Shown here: positions 59,058 through 64,000 of the stretch, one piece after another
How positions within the stretch are numbered: position 1 is the first letter of the stretch
Layout of the letters: every line of letters begins with the position of its first letter
Source of the DNA: Apiospora phragmitis
Lineage: Eukaryota > Ascomycota > Sordariomycetes > Amphisphaeriales > Apiosporaceae
Length of the DNA: 64,000 nt
Direction of reading: 5' to 3'
Assembly (NCBI GenBank): GCA_038363925.1
Contig: JAQQWL010000016.1
Coordinates: 186,001 to 250,000 of the forward strand
Position numbers and translations under genes: made by a program
The notes under the pieces: generated by a model
Databases searched by the model: none
What the model saw: the letters and a program-made list of their open reading frames with translations, nothing else
What the model was told of the DNA's origin: nothing

Positions 59058-59290
59058 CCACTATGCCCGACTCGAAAGGGAGCATAACGAGCTCCAGACC
59101 AAGGACACCCCAGGACAGACGCCCCATGACATCGATGAGCTACGCGAAGAAGTACGTCTCCTCCGTACAGCTGCCAACATCATCCAAACCCCTATCGTAC
59201 CGAAGAAGGGCATGAAGATTAGTACGCCAACACCATTCGACGGGATAAGCGGAAACCTCCGAGGCTTCCTTATCCAGGTCAAGGCCTATT
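59058..59290 (+). pseudogene. Nearly unmutated gag fragment
   Basis: This segment has normal base composition and an almost clean gag frame (for example RNELQTKDTPGQTPHDIDEL, later KGMKISTPTPFDGI), ending in a TAA near 59289. The equivalent region of element I (about 43940-44160) is heavily RIP-mutated. It gives the best view of the ancestral family sequence in the window. Confidence 0.75.
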
Positions 59291-62200
59291 AACGATTCTA
59301 CGAAGGAACGTTCTAAGACTCTACCTAGCGAGTTATCCACGCTGCTTCGTTCTTTAAAAGCAAGGCACTCGCTTAGTTCGAACCCTACTTAGACGAACTC
59401 GTAAAAAACGATTAGTAAGTTAAGCTATGCCGCACGGAGGTATAACGTATTTTCGAAAGTTACGACGGCTTCGAACAAGCCTTTAAGTTACTCTTCTAAA
59501 ACCCCGACAAAAAGCGACAGGCGGAGAGGGAACTTAAAACCTTTAAATAAAAAGGATTAACCGCTTTTTATATAGCCGAATTTTAATATATTATAGCTCG
59601 ATTAAATTATACCGAAGCTATAAAAATTATAATATATTATTAAGAATTAAAAAAAAATATTAAAAACGAACTCAGCCGGCTTAATACCCTTAATAACTTT
59701 CTTTCGTATATAGAGTTTATTATTAAAATTAATACTCGTATATATAAATAACGCCGCGAGAAATAAAGCGGATTATAATAATAAATTAATTAGATTTAAA
59801 CTAATATAAAACGATTATATTATTATAATAATATACCGATTAAAAATATTATAACGTATAGCTACTATAATAAATTAATAAATCTCGATATTATTAAATA
59901 TAATAAATATAATAAAAAGTAACGTATAATTTATTATAATTATTAAAAATAAGGATATTACGTTCGAAATTATTAAGCATTGAAAAAAAACTTCCGATAA
60001 GTTTTAAACGAATAATAAATTAATATTATTAAAATAAAAAATACCTTTATAATAATTATTAAAAATAATAACGTTATTATTAATTACGGCAATTTATTCT
60101 AAATAATTTATTATAATAATAAATATACCTCTTATTTAGCGGATAAAAAAAGTACCGAATAATTCTTTAAAGCTTTAAAAAATAAAAAGGATTATAATCG
60201 AAACGTCGCGATAATATAAAAAAAGTAACTCCTTTTTTATAATAAAAATAGTAATTTAATAAATAATATTATAAACTAATTAAAATAATTAATAAATTAC
60301 GAACGTTTAATAAATATATTAATAAACGAGTTAATAAACGAGATCGTTAAATTCAAAAACTTTAAAACTAACAAATAATTAGTTATCCCTAATATTCCTT
60401 ACCCCGATTTAAAATATTTACACTAAGTACTTATTACGGCCGGTTTTAATTAAAAAATTTATAATAATTATATAATAAAGGATAACTTACGAATTTCTTT
60501 TATTTATAAAAGATACTTTACGTTTTTATAAATTTCATATATATATAACGCTTATATAAAATACTTCGCGAAAAAGCTTAAATATAAATAGTTTTTTTAA
60601 AAAATTAATAAGCAACCTATTATATAATTATACCCGGATTATATTATTAAAAAAATTTAAACGTTAATCCTAAATAAATAACGCGTATACTTATTAATAT
60701 AAAAAAACCTACGGTAATTACGATAATATTACTTAAAAAAACGAAATTAAAAAAAATATTTCGAAAATTAATACCTTAAACACACTTAAAAAAAATCGCG
60801 AGCCTATAAATATTTAAAAAAAAAGCGCTTAATATTTTTAAAACGCGTAAATATATACCCGATAAAAAAACCCCCTTATTATATTAAAAAACTTATAAAG
60901 CGTTTATAAATTATTACGAACTTAATAAACTTTCGAATTATTAAAAAAACCTAAATTTTAAATATTAAAAATAGTATTTTATACGAGGAGGAATATAAAA
61001 ACACTTTTATTAATATATTAAAAAACACTTTATAAAAAACAAAAAAAATAATAACGATAATATAAAGATCGATTATAAAATATCGTTAATAACTTATAAA
61101 CGTAACGTTCGAGAAATAAACGCCGCTTATTATAAAAAAACGATAATAAGCGGACTAAAATAAGTCCCTATATTAAATAACGGATAATCGAGTTATCTAT
61201 AAATATATTATATTAATATTAAACGTAAAAAAAGTTTATATTAAAATATTACTTAATAACGAAACGTAAAGAAATTATATTTTATTACGAATTATTAATT
61301 ACCTTCAACTCGAATAATAAGAGAAAAACGCCCTATACCGATTTAAAACCGTTAATAAAAGATTTATAACTTATAACGATAAAAAAGTATAAAAAGAAAT
61401 CGCGAACTTTTTAATCGATATTAAAAAACGTTATAAATAAATCACGTATAATATTACGGACGTCGTAAGATACGATATAATTTTAAAAATACTTTAATTA
61501 TAAGTAAATAATTTTAAAATTAATTAAAAAATAAATTAATTTTAATAAAATATATTAAAAAAAGGTTTAATTAATAGGTAGCGGTTTAAAAAGCGACCCC
61601 TTAATAAACTTAAAGTTTTTAAAATATATATTATTATTAAAAAGTTTAAGCTAAACGTTACAACGATTATATTAAAAAAGTATTAGTAATTCGAAGCTTT
61701 TTTTAATAAGAAATTAAAAATAAGCTTACCGCTTTACACATAATAAAATTATAAAATACTTTTTAAAAATAAGAAAGAACCCTTATTTATACCTATATAT
61801 AAACTTAACCAGGAATATAAATAAGCTTTAAAAAAATATATTACGGAAAACCTCGAAAAAAAAGTTATACGACTATCCATATTATTAACAGGCTTCCCTA
61901 TCCTTTTCGTTCTAAAAAAATAAGGATAAAAAACCTAAATAGCGAATATATATTAATTACTAAAAGCTTAATAAAATAATTATTAAAAACCGATACCCTT
62001 TACCTTTAATTAATAACTTATAAAATAAATTACTATACGCTATTATTTTTATAATACTCGACCTTCTTAATACTTATAACTTAATCCGTATTAAAAAAGG
62101 AAAAGAATAAAAAACCGCGTTTTAAACTAAGTATAAATACTTTAAATACTAAGTTATACTATTCGGTTTAATTAACGCATTAATTAGCTTTTAATTAATA

Positions 62201-64000
62201 ATTAATTATATCTTATAAAAATACCTCGATAAGTTCGTTATAATATACCTTAATAATATCCTCATCTATTCGGAAAGCGAAAAACAATATAAAGAACACG
62301 TAAAGCTAATACTCTAAAAGCTATAAAACGCTAACCTACTAATAAACCTAAAAAAGAGCGAATTTTATTAATAATCCGTTATTTTTATGAAATACGTAAT
62401 ATCCTTAAGCGAAATTCGAATAAAACCTTTAAAAATCTTAGTAATTAAGAAATAGCCTACGCTTATAAACGTTATAAAAGTTAGATCCTTTTTAAAACTA
62501 GCTAACTATTACCGGATCTTCGTCCCCGGATTTAATAAAATAACAACACCCCTAACGAACTTAATAAAAAAAGACGAACTATTTTAATAAACGGAGAAAA
62601 AAAAAATAAAGCCTTCTATAATATTAAAAAGCGAATCCTTAATAAACTAATACTTCGCGTAACAGATCTGTTTAAACTTTTTAAAATTAAAACCGATATA
62701 TCGAACTATACGATCAGAGGATAACTAAATTAACGAAACGATAACGAAAAATCGCACCTTATCGCATTCTTTTCGAAAAAACTTAATAAATTAGAACTTA
62801 GTTACTAAATCTATAATAAAAAGCTAATAATTATTATTAAAACTTACGAAAAATAAAAATATTACCTTAACGAAATAAAAAAACTAATTAAAATTTATAC
62901 CGATTATAAAAACCTTATAACGTTTATTACTATTAAAGAGTTAAATAAATAATAAATATAATGGTTTAAATTCCTTTTAAAATTTAACCTCATTATTATT
63001 TACTAGAAAAGTAGCGAAAACGGTCGCGCCAACATATTAAGCCGACGACCGAATTATTAAGAAGAGGTTCCGCCTAGATACGAATAATCCTTACCTACGA
63101 CCAAGACGGCAACCTCGTACCGTTAAAATAACTAAACGTTACGAACTATATCTAATATAATAACGAATAAATTATTAAGTTCTAATAACTTAGCTAAAAC
63201 CCTGACCTTATAAATTACCTTAGAGATTATTTTAAAGATTATAACGGTCTTACCTTTTATTAAAACAAGATCCATATCCTTAAATAATATCGTAAAAACT
63301 TTATTAAGGAATTCTATAAGTACCTCGTACGCGAATATTAAAAAGTATTTAAAACCTAGAAACGAATTACTAAACAATTCGACTACAAAAACCTCAAATT
63401 AATCGTAATTAAGGTAATCGGCGAATACGACCTCTACAGCAAAGCTAAGGCCGCTAGATATCGACTATATAAAGAACTACAGCCGATTCTACCATTAAAT
63501 AAAGCGTAGAAAACTATTATACTTAACTTCGTCGTTAAGCTGCCCCTATTAAAAAAACCCTTAATTAAGGTTAATTACGATAATATCTTAATAATTATAG
63601 ATAAACTTACGAAATATACCTATTTCTTACTATATAAAAAATCTAGCGATACTAACGACCTAATATACACATTCTTTCGAATAATCGTTAACTAGCACGG
63701 ACTACCCGAAATAATTATTTCTAATAAAAACAAGCTATTTACCGCTAAGTTCTAAAAATCATTAATAACATAACTCGGTATTAAATATAAACTATTTATA
63801 ATTTACCACCCTTAAATAAATAAATAAATCGAACAAATAAACTAAACTTTAAAATAATACTTACGTTATTATATTAATTACGAATAAAATAATTAGGTAC
63901 AATTATTATTAATAACTTAATTCGTTTATAATAACGCGAATAACGAAACTACACGTATATTACTATTTCGAATAAACTACGAATATAATTTAGAAATTAT
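59058..64000 (+). mobile_element. Element IV: forward gypsy copy lacking its 5' end, continues beyond window
   Basis: It starts in mid-gag at about 59058 and continues as gag, protease, reverse transcriptase (FVIIYLNNILIYSE, about 62225-62280), RNase H and integrase to the window end. It is homologous to element I throughout and similarly RIP-mutated, except for the first ~230 bp. It has no 5' LTR in the window. The start directly abuts element III in head-to-head orientation. Confidence 0.82.

Noticed and set aside
59061..59282. Minus-strand open frame of 73 codons
   Set aside because: It lies antisense to the unmutated gag fragment, whose plus-strand frame is the homologous one.
38520..64000. 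AT-rich block as a centromere
   Set aside because: Dense AT-rich RIP-mutated gypsy DNA can be centromeric in Sordariomycetes, but the sequence alone cannot distinguish it from ordinary heterochromatin.

Overview
The window looks like a chromosome segment of a filamentous ascomycete (Pezizomycotina, probably Sordariomycetes). The genes carry short 51-75 bp introns with GT/AG ends and CTAAC-type branch sites. The proteins are typical fungal ones (Zds1 C-terminal family, DUF2433, UFD4-type HECT ligase, COQ5, branched-chain keto-acid dehydrogenase E1 alpha). A sharply bounded AT-rich block shows the signature of repeat-induced point mutation (RIP). The lineage is inferred from gene families and composition, not from a database match.

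Positions 1-38.5 kb are gene-bearing, with roughly balanced base composition. In order: a secreted S28 serine peptidase (minus, cut by the window edge); mitochondrial BCKDH E1 alpha (plus); a long pyrimidine-rich leader and a UFD4/TRIP12-type HECT ubiquitin ligase (plus); a small AT-rich terminal-inverted-repeat element; an AKT2/LPX1-like alpha/beta hydrolase with a possible peroxisomal tail (plus); a large disordered protein with a PUA/ASCH-like domain (minus); COQ5 of ubiquinone synthesis (plus); a DUF2433 protein with a degenerate phosphoesterase core and an RGG tail (plus); a Zds1-type PP2A regulator (minus); and a secreted GH78 alpha-L-rhamnosidase-like enzyme (plus). These are unrelated housekeeping or secreted functions; nothing suggests a biosynthetic cluster.

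Four of these genes (UFD4, COQ5, Zds, GH78) are open and well conserved only if one or two bases are added or removed at six sites, several in homopolymers or CG repeats. Restoring the frame makes every total exon length divisible by three. This looks more like consensus indel errors than four independent gene deaths, but the sequence alone cannot settle it.

Positions 38.5-64 kb are a gene-poor, strongly AT-rich, RIP-mutated block. It is almost entirely made of Ty3/gypsy chromovirus-type LTR retrotransposons of one family. Three are nested: element I (43011-50732, plus strand, 5-bp duplication ATCTA) sits in the reverse transcriptase region of element II (39667-55098, minus strand, duplication ATAGT). 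Element II sits inside the 3' LTR of element III (minus strand, LTR tip at 39504, continuing from 55104). A fourth copy (IV, plus strand) starts abruptly in gag at about 59058, head to head with III, and runs off the window end. It begins with about 230 bp of nearly unmutated gag. No tRNA, rRNA or CRISPR feature was recognised.
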